Assembly: GCF_000737845.1 (NCBI RefSeq)
Contig: NZ_ATLK01000001.1
Span: forward strand, 372,001-436,000
Direction: 5' to 3'
Length of the DNA: 64,000 nucleotides
Origin: Bifidobacterium bombi DSM 19703
GTDB lineage: Bacteria > Actinomycetota > Actinomycetes > Actinomycetales > Bifidobacteriaceae
Below, piece by piece: positions 26,736 through 36,158 of the stretch. Position numbers and translations under genes: made by a program. A model generated the notes under the pieces. The model ran no database searches and had not been told where the DNA came from. It was given only the letters and a program-made list of their open reading frames with translations. How positions within the stretch are numbered: the first letter of the stretch is position 1; the number at the start of each line of letters is the position of its first letter.

Positions 26736-27659
26736 ATGTCTGAAACTACAATGCAAACAACGGATATGGCTATGACACCCTCCACGCAGGCTCCCGCCGT
26801 GGCAAGCGCCGAGAGCTCTGGCAGCGGGAAGAAAAAGGTCTACAAGCGTGACCACAACATCAACTGGTGGCTGACGGCCATCATAGCGCTGCTTTCGCTG
26901 ATTGTGCTGGTTCCGCTGTACTTCACGCTCGTGACGGCTCTCAAGACGCCGGCTACTGCCGGCACCTTCAGCCTGCCGGATTCCTGGAACTGGCACAATT
27001 TCGCTGACGCCTCGGTCAAGGTGAACTTCCCCAAGGCGGCGTTGAACTCCGCGATCGTCACGATAGCCGCCGTCATCCTGACGCTGCTGACGAACACCTT
27101 CGTCGCCTACGCAGTGGCCCGCAACATGGACAAGCTCTTCTTCCGTTGCGTCTACTACTTCTTCATCGCGGCCATGTTCGTCCCCTTCCCGGTCATCATG
27201 CTGCCTTTGGCGAAGCAGATGGGGTCGCTGCACTTGGACAACACCGTCGGCCTGATCATCCTGTACATGGTGCTTGGCTTGGGTACGAACCTGTTCATCG
27301 CCACAGGATTCATCCGTTCGATTCCGGTTTCGTTGGAAGAGGCCGCCCGCATAGACGGCGCCAGCACGTGGACCATCTTCTGGAGGATCATTTTCCCCTT
27401 GATGGGGCCTATCAACGCTACCATCGCCATCCTGACGGCTCTGTGGGCCTGGAACGATTTCCTGATGCCGCTCATCGTACTGACGGATCAGAGCAACCAG
27501 ACCATTCCGTTGGCTCAGTACGTGTTCAGCTCGCAGTTCGCCACGAACTACCCGATGGCGTTCGCCAGCTACCTCATGGCCATGGCCCCGATTCTCATCG
27601 TCTATGTATTCGCTCAGAAGTGGGTCGTAGGCGGAGTGATGCGTGGCGCGGTGAAGTAG
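26736..27659 (+). CDS. ABC transporter permease, alpha-galactoside type, second subunit
   Basis: A MalG-like inner membrane permease of 307 residues. The first helix is WWLTAIIALLSLIVLVPLYF (residues about 47-66) and the EAA loop is EAARIDGASTWTIFWRIIFP near 205. The ATG at 26736 follows AGAGGA by 7 nt. It ends the three-gene importer operon; a hairpin lies about 75 bp downstream. No ATP-binding subunit is encoded nearby, so a shared MsmK-like ATPase elsewhere must supply energy (inference). Confidence 0.93.
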   Translation: MSETTMQTTDMAMTPSTQAPAVASAESSGSGKKKVYKRDHNINWWLTAIIALLSLIVLVPLYFTLVTALKTPATAGTFSLPDSWNWHNFADASVKVNFPKAALNSAIVTIAAVILTLLTNTFVAYAVARNMDKLFFRCVYYFFIAAMFVPFPVIMLPLAKQMGSLHLDNTVGLIILYMVLGLGTNLFIATGFIRSIPVSLEEAARIDGASTWTIFWRIIFPLMGPINATIAILTALWAWNDFLMPLIVLTDQSNQTIPLAQYVFSSQFATNYPMAFASYLMAMAPILIVYVFAQKWVVGGVMRGAVK

Positions 27660-27733
27660 TAAGAATGGCATTGCCTTGCGGCACTGATGGTGTGCGACGG
27701 TTTGTTGAACCGTAGGATGACCATGCGTTCCTC

Positions 27734-27774
27734 TTGCCTTGGTGTTTTGTTCCAAAGAACTACCGCCAAGGCAA
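27734..27774 (+). terminator. Hairpin after the alpha-galactoside importer operon
   Basis: A perfect 9-bp inverted repeat TTGCCTTGG (27734-27742) / CCAAGGCAA (27766-27774) with a 23-nt loop lies 75 bp after the last permease. There is no T-run. Confidence 0.5.
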
Positions 27775-27930
27775 CGGGGACATGTTGTGTTCGGTGGGGG
27801 GAGCAGGATGTTGCTCCATGGGATGGATGAAGGCGGGTGCCGATCCAGTTGCAGTCCGTTCCAGCGTTTCAGCTGTGCCGTCATTGTAAAGTGTGTTTGT
27901 CGGCCTGCATCGACGACTGGGAGGTGTGCA

Positions 27931-29189
27931 ATGGTGAATGGCGTGAACGGCGATGACAAGGAAGTGTTGAAGCTGTTGCAGGAGGCGTGTGACCGGGAAG
28001 TGGACCGTGAGGAACTGGCCGGTGTGGCACTGCTCGTACAGCAGCACGGTCAGGAACGATGGTATGTGGAGTCCGGAAAACGCTCCATCGAACGGGATGA
28101 ACCGATGACGCGGGACACCATCTTCAGGCTATACTCGCAGACCAAACCCATAACCGGGGTCGCAACGATGATGCTCCTTGAACGTGGACTCGTGGATTTG
28201 GCACAGCCCGTAAGCGATTTTCTTCCCGGATTCAAGAACCAACGGGTCTCCACCGAGTACAAGGGCTTCGACGAAGCTCAGGGTGCCATCGAGAAATCTG
28301 GCTTTCCTACGGTGGACGCGAACAATGAGATGACCATCAAGAACCTTTTGACGATGACATCGGGCTTGCCCTATCCGGATCCTACCTGCGATGCCGGCAG
28401 ATACGCGGCGCAGGTGTTCGCCGAGGTGGACCGCAGACTACACACCGACAATCCCATGGGTACCGTCGAACTTGCGAACAGGCTTGGAGAGGGTCCGTTG
28501 CGATTCCAGCCGGGAACACAATGGATGTACGGCACATCCGCCGATGTGCTCGGTGCCGTGGTGGAGGTGGCAAGCGGCATGCGTTTCGGTGATTTCCTTC
28601 GTACGCAGATCTTCGAACCCTTGGGTATGAATGATACGGCCTTTTATGTACCTGAGCGCAAGCTGCCGCGTCTGGCTGCGGTCTACGACAATCCCCACGA
28701 TCCGATGGAGCGTGTCAACGCGGATGCGCCGCTTCACGAGATACGTACTGATCATCTGGGTGTGGAATATGTCCCATTAAACGATCCGGCGTATCAGGCT
28801 GGGGGAGCGGGGCTCAAGTCCACGCTCGACGACTATGCGCGCTTCGGGCGGATGCTGCTCAACGACGGCGAGTTCAATGGGGAGAGAATAATGCAACCTG
28901 CCACCGCGCGATTCATGCACGAGCCTACTGCCACACCGGAAGGCTATTGGGACAAGGCTCACGGACAGTGCTACAACAATCTGGTACGGGTGGTCGAGCA
29001 TCCCGGAATGTCGGATATGCTGTGTCACGTAGCGAGTACGGTTGGGACGGCTGGCTGGGCACCTTCTTCAGCAACGACCCGGCGACGGATTCGACGATAT
29101 TGCTTATGTACCAGATCACCAATGCAGGAACCACGTCGTTCACACGCAAGGTGAGGAACATCGTGGTCTCGCATCTGCTTGTCGATTGA
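27931..29189 (+). pseudogene. Beta-lactamase-fold serine hydrolase, C-terminal frameshift
   Basis: A penicillin-binding/class C beta-lactamase-fold hydrolase, probably an esterase or peptidase. The nucleophile motif SQTK (in LYSQTKPITG, about residue 72) and the tyrosine motif MYGTSAD (about 190) are intact. After GMSDMLCH (about 29030) the frame changes: the current frame continues as unrelated Ser/Arg-rich sequence to 29154, while the next frame carries the family's expected end, SEYGWDGWLGTFFSND and FTRKVRNIV, to a stop at 29189. Restoring one base, as in CAC GGT AGC, rejoins them. As sequenced, the last 50 residues of the fold are lost. The ATG at 27931 has GGAGG 6 nt upstream. A sequencing error cannot be excluded. 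Confidence 0.8.
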
Positions 29190-29288
29190 TGAGAGGTTTG
29201 GCTCGATGACAGGTGGCGTGGCCGCCCGGGTGTAGTGCATGCCCATTCCCTCATGTAATTGTAATAAGGGTATGCAGGAGGCGATTCT

Positions 29289-31346
29289 GTGATGGATGAC
29301 AAGTGGTGTGCGAAACGCATCACCGTGGGTGTGCTGGCCCATGTGGATGCCGGCAAGACCACGCTGTGCGAGGCCATGTTGTACCGTAGCGGCGAAATCC
29401 GCCGGCTTGGGCGGGTGGATGACGGCGACGCTTTTCTTGACACCGATGCGATGGAACGCAACCGCGGAATCACCATTTTCTCCAAGAATGCCGTGGTCCA
29501 TTACGGTGGGATGGAGATGACCCTGCTCGACACCCCGGGGCATGTGGACTTCGCCGCCGAAACCGAGCGCACGCTTGCCGTGTTGGATTACGCGATTGTC
29601 GTCGTCAGCGCCGCCGACGGCGTGCAGGGCCACACCCGTACGCTGTGGAATCTGTTGGAACGTCATCACATCCCGGTGTTCGTTTTCGTCAACAAAATGG
29701 ATGCCGCCGGAGCCGACCGGAGGTATGTGATGCGCGAATTGGGGAGCCAGCTCTCCGCCGCGTGCGTGGATTTCAGCGATCCCTGCGCGCCACAGCCGGC
29801 CGAGCGCGAGGATGTGGCATTGCTGGATGGAGACGACGGCATTTCGGCGGTGGACGAATTCCTGGAATGTGGCAGACTCTCGAACGCCACATTGCGCTCG
29901 ATGGTGGCCGGTCGCAAGGTGTTCCCGTGCTACTTCGGATCGGCGCTCAGGCTTCGGGGAGTGGATGAGTTCCTCGACGGGATAGCCGCCTATATGTGTC
30001 CGCCCTCCTATGGTGAAGAGTTTGGAGCCCGGGTGTTCAAGGTCTCCCATGATCGCGACGGTTCCAGGCTCACCTGGGTCAAAATCACGGGTGGGTCGCT
30101 GCCGGTGAAATCCGTGCTCGACTTGCATGCACCGCAGCAGGCCGTGTCGTCGGACTTGGTTTCGTCGTCCTCCATGGCCGGGCGTGGGAGCTATCGGGAG
30201 AAGATCGATCAGATTCGACTGTATGACGGAGTGAAGTTCGAACTTGCCCCTGAGGCACCGTCGGGCACCATATGCGCCCTGACAGGACTTGAACATACCT
30301 ACCCTGGCCAAGGGATGGGATTTGAGCGTGACGGTGCGGCGAGCGAACTGAGACCGGTGTTGACGTACCGGGTCGTGACGCAGCCGGGCCAGGACCTACA
30401 TAAGGTCATCGCGGCGCTGCACGAGTTGGAGGACGAGGACCCGTCGTTGCGGGTACGGTGGGTCGCCCGTCTCAACGAGATTCAGGTGCAGCTCATGGGG
30501 CCGGTGCAGATCGATGTGCTCTGTGAAACGCTCAGAGAGCGATACGGCATCGAGGTGACGTTCAACAAGGGTGGGGTTCTGTATCTTGAGACCGTCACCG
30601 CGTGCGGCGAAGGAATCGGCCATTTCGAACCCCTGCGTCATTATGCCGAGGTGCACCTCGAATTGAGACCCGGGCAGCGGGGGAGCGGACTCGTGTTCGA
30701 TTCCCAATGCGGTTCGGACGCACTCGCGGGCAACTGGCAGCATCTGGTGCTCACTCACCTGCGTGAGAAGGAGCATGCCGGCGTGCTCATCGGGGCTCCG
30801 ATAACGGACATGCGCATCTCGTTGATCGCCGGTCGGGGCCACGAGAAACACACCGAGGGAGGCGATTTCCGTGAAGCCACTTACCGGGCGGTGCGCCAGG
30901 GCTTGATGCAGCTTCGCAGCCGTGGCAAGTGCATGTTGCTCGAGCCGTGGTACAGGTTTTCCCTGCGCGTCGGGCAGACTCACCTAGGACGGGCCATGTC
31001 GGACGTGGAACGCATGGGCGGCCGGTACGAGGCGCCCGAGGCCGACGGTGACGAAGCGATACTGGAAGGGTACGCCCCCGTTGAGTCGATGAGCGATTAC
31101 GCCATGGAAGTGAACGTCTACACGCACGGGAAAGGCAGCCTCGAATGCGTCTTTTCAGGCTACGAGCCATGCCATAATGCCGATGAGGTCATCGCCTCGG
31201 CTGGTTACGACCCTGAGCAGGATATGGACAACATACCTGATTCCGTGTTCTGCGCCCATGGCTCAGGGTACGCCGTGAAATGGAATCGCGTACCGGATTT
31301 CGCCCATGTGGACGCCTTAGGGGGAGCGGACTCGGAGCGTACCTGA
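29289..31346 (+). CDS. EF-G-like translational GTPase, related to ribosomal protection proteins
   Basis: A 685-residue GTPase with EF-G domain order. The G motifs are HVDAGKTT (about 18-25), DTPGH (about 80), NKMD (about 134) and GSAL. It lies nearer to the Tet(M)/Tet(Q) group than to canonical EF-G (GVLAHVDAGKTTLCEAMLY; later KTGVLYLET-like GGVLYLETV and HLELRPGQRGSG). Many bifidobacteria carry such a chromosomal homolog without tetracycline resistance (from memory), so a role in translation under stress is as likely as resistance. The GTG at 29289 is 7 nt after AGGAGG; the ATG at 29292 is an alternative. No mobile element or mosaic composition is seen around it. Confidence 0.88.
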   Translation: MMDDKWCAKRITVGVLAHVDAGKTTLCEAMLYRSGEIRRLGRVDDGDAFLDTDAMERNRGITIFSKNAVVHYGGMEMTLLDTPGHVDFAAETERTLAVLDYAIVVVSAADGVQGHTRTLWNLLERHHIPVFVFVNKMDAAGADRRYVMRELGSQLSAACVDFSDPCAPQPAEREDVALLDGDDGISAVDEFLECGRLSNATLRSMVAGRKVFPCYFGSALRLRGVDEFLDGIAAYMCPPSYGEEFGARVFKVSHDRDGSRLTWVKITGGSLPVKSVLDLHAPQQAVSSDLVSSSSMAGRGSYREKIDQIRLYDGVKFELAPEAPSGTICALTGLEHTYPGQGMGFERDGAASELRPVLTYRVVTQPGQDLHKVIAALHELEDEDPSLRVRWVARLNEIQVQLMGPVQIDVLCETLRERYGIEVTFNKGGVLYLETVTACGEGIGHFEPLRHYAEVHLELRPGQRGSGLVFDSQCGSDALAGNWQHLVLTHLREKEHAGVLIGAPITDMRISLIAGRGHEKHTEGGDFREATYRAVRQGLMQLRSRGKCMLLEPWYRFSLRVGQTHLGRAMSDVERMGGRYEAPEADGDEAILEGYAPVESMSDYAMEVNVYTHGKGSLECVFSGYEPCHNADEVIASAGYDPEQDMDNIPDSVFCAHGSGYAVKWNRVPDFAHVDALGGADSERT

Positions 31347-31385
31347 TGTGCCCGGCATGCCCACGCTCACGTTCTGGGGCTTTGG

Positions 31386-31414
31386 TTGATTGGCCCTACC
31401 CGCAGGTGTATAAC
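31386..31414 (+). promoter_or_regulatory. Promoter of the MacB-type transporter gene
   Basis: A -35 TTGATT (31386-31391), exact 17-bp spacer and -10 TATAAC (31409-31414) give a transcript with a leader of about 180 nt that contains the palindrome at 31554-31583. Confidence 0.55.
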
Positions 31415-31553
31415 TGAGTGAAGGCTTTTCAGCGTGGTCATGCCGCAAGGTCGGCGTATACGGCAATGCGGCTCGAGGAGTCTGGGTCTGGGTGGCCGGT
31501 AAAAGGTGTCGAGCCGTTTCGCCCAGCTTCATCAAGGCGAACAGGGCAGGTGG

Positions 31554-31583
31554 GGACGTTCCGGTGCAAGCACCGGAACGTCC
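31554..31583. repeat. 30-bp palindrome in the leader of the MacB-type transporter
   Basis: Arms GGACGTTCCGGTGC (31554-31567) and GCACCGGAACGTCC (31570-31583) are perfectly complementary around AA. It ends 18 bp before the ATG at 31602. As DNA it looks like a TetR- or MarR-type operator; as RNA it is a 14-bp stem next to the ribosome site. No T-run follows, so a terminator is unlikely. Confidence 0.8.
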
Positions 31584-31601
31584 TGCAAAAGTGAGGGCGT
31601 T

Positions 31602-34484
31602 ATGCTTCGGGTTGAGAACATCAGCAAACAGTACAAAACAGGCGACTTCGTGCAGAAGGCTCTCGACTCGGTGAGTCTGAACCTGCGCGACAGCGAGTTC
31701 GTCGCAATCCTGGGTCCCAGCGGATCGGGCAAGACCACGCTGCTCAACATCATCGGAGGCCTCGACCGCTATGACGGCGGCGATCTCGTGATCAACGGCA
31801 CCTCTACGAGACGCTACACCGATAGGGACTGGGATTCCTACCGCAACCACACCGTCGGGTTTGTCTTCCAAAGCTACAACCTCATCGGACATCAGACGAT
31901 TCTGTCGAACGTCGAATTGGCGCTCACCATTTCCGGCGTGGGCCGCAAGGAACGCAGGGAACGCGCGCGCCGTGCTCTGCAGGAGGTGGGTCTGGGCGAG
32001 CACGTCGACAAACTGCCGAATCAGCTCTCGGGCGGTCAGATGCAACGTGTGGCCATAGCCCGCGCCTTGGTCAACAATCCGGACATCGTTCTGGCGGACG
32101 AACCTACTGGCGCCTTGGACTCTGAAACAAGCGTCCAGATCATGGAGCTGCTCAAGAACGTGGCGAAGGACCGTCTAGTGGTCATGGTCACCCATAATCC
32201 TGAACTCGCACAGGAATATGCCACCCGCATTGTGAGGTTGCAGGACGGCGTCATACGCGGCGACTCCGATCCGTTCGAACTTGACGAAGCTCAGGCCCAG
32301 GCGCCGGTGCGGCATCGCAACTTGGGACGCGCCTCGATGTCGTTGGCCACCTCGATTGCACTGAGTTTCAATAACCTGAAAACCAAGAAGGGACGCACGT
32401 TTTTGACGTCGTTCGCAGGTTCCATCGGCATCATCGGCATCGCGTTGATTCTTTCGGTTTCAACTGGAGTGAACCGTTACATTGAAAATATACAGCGTGA
32501 CACCATGACCTCGTATCCCCTGTCCATCCAGGCGAAATCGTTCGATGTAGGTGACCTCATGGCGACGAACGCCGATGCTGCGGACGAGTCCACATCCAAG
32601 GAACCCTCGAAACATAACGACGGTGTCTACGCGGACGATTCAGCCATCAAAAAAACCTCGAACCTTACGAGCAGCATCACCGAAAACAACCTGAGCGCGT
32701 TCAAGAAATATCTTGACGACCCCAAGAACGACATACACCGTTACGTGGGTTCGAACGGTATCCAGTACTCGTATGATGCCAAGTTCTCCGTGTATAGCAA
32801 GGATCCGAAAGGTGTGCTGGTCAGCGCGGACGGGGTCGATATCGGTGCCGACCACGATCAGGCGGCCACTTCGAAGCTGACCAATCTTTCCACCGGTCAG
32901 AGCCTGGAGTCCTTGCAATCCACACAGATGTCGATGCTGACGGGCAAGAGCTCGAACCAGAACGAAAAACCGAATTCATTCAATGAGATCATGCCCAGTG
33001 CCAAGGATGAGACGCGAATCAGCTCGGTGGTACACGACAATTACAAGGTGCTTTCCGGTTCGTGGCCCAAGTCGAAAGATCAGGTGGTGCTGGTGCTCGA
33101 CCACAACAACCAGGTCCCTATAGCCACGCTGTATGGTCTTGGGCTGTTGCCCGAAAGCGATTACAACTCCATGATGGGTGAGCTCAACAGCGGCCGTAAG
33201 GTCGATCCTAAGATCGGCAAGATCGATTTCAAGACAGTTATGGATCATGAGCTTTCCTTGGTGCCCGCCTACGACTTGTATCAGAAAGGGGCGGACGGAA
33301 ACTACGATTTCGTAGGCGACGACGGCAGCCAGGTTTCACATTTGGCAGATGCCGCCATGAAATTGAAGGTCGTCGGTATCGTCAAACCCGTGGATTCAGC
33401 CAAGACGTTACCGCTGCCCGCCGGCGTGGGCTACACCCGCATGCTCACGGACAGCCTCATCGAAGGTGCCAGCAAAAGCCCTGTCGTCACCGGTCAGGAA
33501 GCCGATCCCTCGCACAACGTCCTGAACGGTTTGAGTTTCAAACCCGCCGATGCGGCGGCCAAGGCGGAAGACGCCAGAAAATTCGTGGCCGGCCAGGATG
33601 TCAGCGGTAAGGTGAAGATGGCGCGGTCCTTGGTGCTCAGCAAAGCACAGTCAGATCAGGGGCAAGGTGCCCAGGGCCAGCCTGCACCGGAAGCAGGGGC
33701 CGGGGTTCAGGGTACGACGCCTGGAGCGGTTTCAGGTTTTGGCGCTTCGCCCGCAGTTGGTGCAGGAGGTATGACGGAGCAGCAGATATCCGATCAGTTC
33801 GATGCATACATCGCCCACGCCTCGCAGGACGATCTGGTCACCATCTATGACAAATTCATCTCCGCTGGGACATACAAAGACAATCTTTCGGCCTTTGGCG
33901 TGGTAGGGCATGACGCGCCGAGCGGAATCAAGATCTACGTCGACAGCTTCGAGGCGAAGAACTCCGTGGTAAGCTCCATCGACCATTACAACAAAACCGT
34001 CAAACATAAGGCCGACAAGATCGTGTATACGGACTATGTGGGCCTGATGATGAACTCCGTGACCACCATCATCAATGTGATCACCTATGTACTCATTGCT
34101 TTCGTCGGTATCTCCCTTGTGGTCTCGTCGATCATGATCGGCATCATCACGTACATATCCGTGCTTGAACGTACCAAGGAGATAGGTATTCTGCGAGCGA
34201 TGGGCGCTTCCAAACACAATGTCTCCCAGGTCTTCGATGCGGAGACGGGAATCATCGGCCTTTGTTCGGGTCTGCTGGGCATTCTGGTCACGTTGCTGCT
34301 GCTGGTTCCAGGCAATTCGATCCTGCACCATTTCATGGGCACTACGCAGGTATCGGCCTCACTGCCGGTGGGAGGCGCGGTGGCGTTGATCCTGCTGTCA
34401 ATGGTCCTGACTTTGATCGGGGGAATCATACCTTCGCATAAGGCCGCCAAGCAGGATCCAGCGACGGCGTTGCGTACCGAATGA
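31602..34484 (+). CDS. MacB/FtsX-type ABC transporter, fused ATPase and permease
   Basis: A 960-residue fusion. Residues about 1-230 are the ATPase: Walker A GPSGSGKTT, signature LSGGQMQRVAIARA, Walker B DIVLADEPTGALDSE and H-loop VTHNPE. One helix near 270 (GSIGIIGIALILSVSTGV), a large extracytoplasmic domain of about 500 residues including a Gln/Pro/Gly-rich stretch (about 690-720), then three C-terminal helices with the FtsX motif ERTKEIGILRAMGASKHNV. Such transporters work by mechanotransmission on lipids, antimicrobial peptides or cell wall enzymes. The ATG at 31602 begins the ATPase fold; its ribosome site GAGGG is weak. No separate regulator or adaptor gene is adjacent. Confidence 0.93.
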   Translation: MLRVENISKQYKTGDFVQKALDSVSLNLRDSEFVAILGPSGSGKTTLLNIIGGLDRYDGGDLVINGTSTRRYTDRDWDSYRNHTVGFVFQSYNLIGHQTILSNVELALTISGVGRKERRERARRALQEVGLGEHVDKLPNQLSGGQMQRVAIARALVNNPDIVLADEPTGALDSETSVQIMELLKNVAKDRLVVMVTHNPELAQEYATRIVRLQDGVIRGDSDPFELDEAQAQAPVRHRNLGRASMSLATSIALSFNNLKTKKGRTFLTSFAGSIGIIGIALILSVSTGVNRYIENIQRDTMTSYPLSIQAKSFDVGDLMATNADAADESTSKEPSKHNDGVYADDSAIKKTSNLTSSITENNLSAFKKYLDDPKNDIHRYVGSNGIQYSYDAKFSVYSKDPKGVLVSADGVDIGADHDQAATSKLTNLSTGQSLESLQSTQMSMLTGKSSNQNEKPNSFNEIMPSAKDETRISSVVHDNYKVLSGSWPKSKDQVVLVLDHNNQVPIATLYGLGLLPESDYNSMMGELNSGRKVDPKIGKIDFKTVMDHELSLVPAYDLYQKGADGNYDFVGDDGSQVSHLADAAMKLKVVGIVKPVDSAKTLPLPAGVGYTRMLTDSLIEGASKSPVVTGQEADPSHNVLNGLSFKPADAAAKAEDARKFVAGQDVSGKVKMARSLVLSKAQSDQGQGAQGQPAPEAGAGVQGTTPGAVSGFGASPAVGAGGMTEQQISDQFDAYIAHASQDDLVTIYDKFISAGTYKDNLSAFGVVGHDAPSGIKIYVDSFEAKNSVVSSIDHYNKTVKHKADKIVYTDYVGLMMNSVTTIINVITYVLIAFVGISLVVSSIMIGIITYISVLERTKEIGILRAMGASKHNVSQVFDAETGIIGLCSGLLGILVTLLLLVPGNSILHHFMGTTQVSASLPVGGAVALILLSMVLTLIGGIIPSHKAAKQDPATALRTE

Positions 34485-34533
34485 TCAGTGCGCCCAGCCG
34501 TGGTCTTCAGAAGGACCGGTTCGAGAGCCGTTC

Positions 34534-34563
34534 CGATCTCGGCGGGGCTAGGATCGTTTTTTT
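34534..34563 (+). terminator. Rho-independent terminator after the MacB-type gene
   Basis: A CGATC (34534-34538) / GATCG (34552-34556) stem is followed at once by seven T bases (34557-34563), about 50 bp after the stop codon. Confidence 0.65.
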
Positions 34564-34716
34564 GAGTAGCGTTGTTGCTTTGGTTGTCTCACGTCACTGA
34601 AACAGCGTTGGAACGGGCCACCTTCGCGCGTAAGTTGGTGTTTGACACGATCGGAAAATCTGGGTGCGTGAGCAAACTCTGATTCTGATTCTTCTGGTTG
34701 CTCACGGATATGAAGT

Positions 34717-34750
34717 CCGGCTCCGTCGAAACCGGTTTCGACGGAGCCGG
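34717..34750 (-). terminator. Hairpin after the NADH-oxidase-like gene
   Basis: A perfect 15-bp inverted repeat (34717-34731 CCGGCTCCGTCGAAA with 34736-34750) around a CCGG loop stands 13 bp past the minus-strand stop codon. It can also back up termination from the plus strand. Confidence 0.75.
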
Positions 34751-34763
34751 AAGAAAGGTTATG

Positions 34764-36158
34764 TTACTTTCCCTGAGTCAGGGCCTTCGAAGCGACTTCG
34801 GAGATAAAGTTGATCGGTTTGCTGAAATTGGGCTGGTAAAACTGGTCGAGGCCCGCAAGCTGGCGGACCGTGAAATTCGCTTGGATGGCCGCGGATATGA
34901 GATCAGCAGCCATGGAGATATCGTGTTTGGCGGCGAATTGGGCGCCTAATATTTGTTTCACCCCGGATTTTCTCCAGATCAACGTTGCTGTCACCGGGGT
35001 GTTCGCTGGCATAAAGGAGGATCGGTAGTCCGTTGTTATAGTCGTCGATGCTGCGTTGATGTGCCGACGTTTCGCGCGTTCCAGCGTTAGTCCACTCGAT
35101 GCTAAGCACATGTCGTACAGCTTGACCGCTGTCGTGCCTTGTGTACCCATGTATGCCTCGACGGGGCCGGCGATGTTCTTTCCGGCGAGAATGCCTTGGC
35201 GCAAGGCACTAGAGACAAGTGGGCGGTATTCGTCACTATCTGTAGGGTTGAAATGTACTGTCGCGCAGTCACCCGCAGCGAATACATTGGTCAGGATTTC
35301 GCCGTTTACGTTGGACGCGCGCATAAAGTCATCTACAATAATCGCTCCGTATCCAAGGGTGTGCAGTTGTGACGAAATGAAGCTTGTGTTGGGAATGAGC
35401 CCCACTCCCATGATCACCAGATCGGCGTTGTAGGATCCCAATTCCGTCACGGCCGTGATCTGACTTTCATCAACGCCGTTTCTTCCTGTATTTTGGTGGA
35501 AAGCAACCACCTTTTGGTTGAGCGCCAATGTCACCCCGTGCGATTTAAACTCGTCTTCAGCCTTACTGATGACATCCGCATCATATTCGTTTCCTAAGAT
35601 GTGGGGCAGGGCATCGATGAGCGTTGTCTGGACGCCTTTACTGCTGAACTGTTCCGCGAGTTCGGATCCTATGTATCCAGCTCCCACGACGATGACGGAT
35701 TTGATGTTCTCCGCCTTCTGGACTATAAGTTCCGCGTCATGGTAGTTCTTGCACGTCAGAATCTTGCCGTTTTTCCTTCCCGCATCGATTCCTTGGATGG
35801 CCGGGATGGCTGGCTTTGACCCGCTTGCAACCACGAGTTTGTCGAAATTATAGCGCGTTGTTTTACCGGTGCGCATGTCTTTGGCTGTCAGACTGCTTTC
35901 ATTGATGTTGACATCCACCACTTCAGTGAGCATGTGCATGCGGGCACCAAGTTTTTTCAGCTGTTCAGGACTGAAACAAAACATTTCCGTGGTGTCGCTC
36001 ACCTCGCCGCCGACCCATGGTGCTATGGCAGCTGAAATGAATGATATCGTATCATTACGCTCGAATACATCCACACTCCAATCCGGATGATCGCGAAGCA
36101 TGGAGACCGTCGCCTGAGTTCCTGCATGCGTGCATCCGATTACTGCAACTTTTACCAT
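34764..36158 (-). CDS. NADH-oxidase-like flavoprotein lacking the redox-active cysteine
   Basis: A 464-residue pyridine nucleotide-disulfide family flavoenzyme. The FAD motif is VIGCTHAGTQA (about 7-17), the NADH motif VVGAGYIGSELAEQF (about 156), and the second FAD motif VFAAGDCATV (about 295). In the NADH oxidase and CoA-disulfide reductase families the segment reads SFLSC, with a cysteine that cycles through sulfenic acid; here it is SFISA with Ala43. In streptococcal Nox, replacing that Cys makes hydrogen peroxide the product (from memory), so a peroxide-forming oxidase is plausible (inference). The ATG at 36158 has GAGGGG about 4 nt upstream. It stands alone between hairpin and AT-rich promoter region. 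Confidence 0.9.
   Translation of the reverse strand: MVKVAVIGCTHAGTQATVSMLRDHPDWSVDVFERNDTISFISAAIAPWVGGEVSDTTEMFCFSPEQLKKLGARMHMLTEVVDVNINESSLTAKDMRTGKTTRYNFDKLVVASGSKPAIPAIQGIDAGRKNGKILTCKNYHDAELIVQKAENIKSVIVVGAGYIGSELAEQFSSKGVQTTLIDALPHILGNEYDADVISKAEDEFKSHGVTLALNQKVVAFHQNTGRNGVDESQITAVTELGSYNADLVIMGVGLIPNTSFISSQLHTLGYGAIIVDDFMRASNVNGEILTNVFAAGDCATVHFNPTDSDEYRPLVSSALRQGILAGKNIAGPVEAYMGTQGTTAVKLYDMCLASSGLTLERAKRRHINAASTTITTDYRSSFMPANTPVTATLIWRKSGVKQILGAQFAAKHDISMAADLISAAIQANFTVRQLAGLDQFYQPNFSKPINFISEVASKALTQGK

Noticed and set aside
26310..27959. A 549-codon minus-strand open frame
   Set aside because: It spans two sugar permease genes in antisense and is rich in His, Arg and Gln as such shadows are.
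29025..30311. A 428-codon minus-strand open frame
   Set aside because: It is antisense to the EF-G-like GTPase, whose G motifs are certain.
29289..31346. Acquired tetracycline resistance gene
   Set aside because: The protein is related to ribosomal protection proteins, but nothing shows transfer or resistance, so I call it an EF-G-like GTPase.
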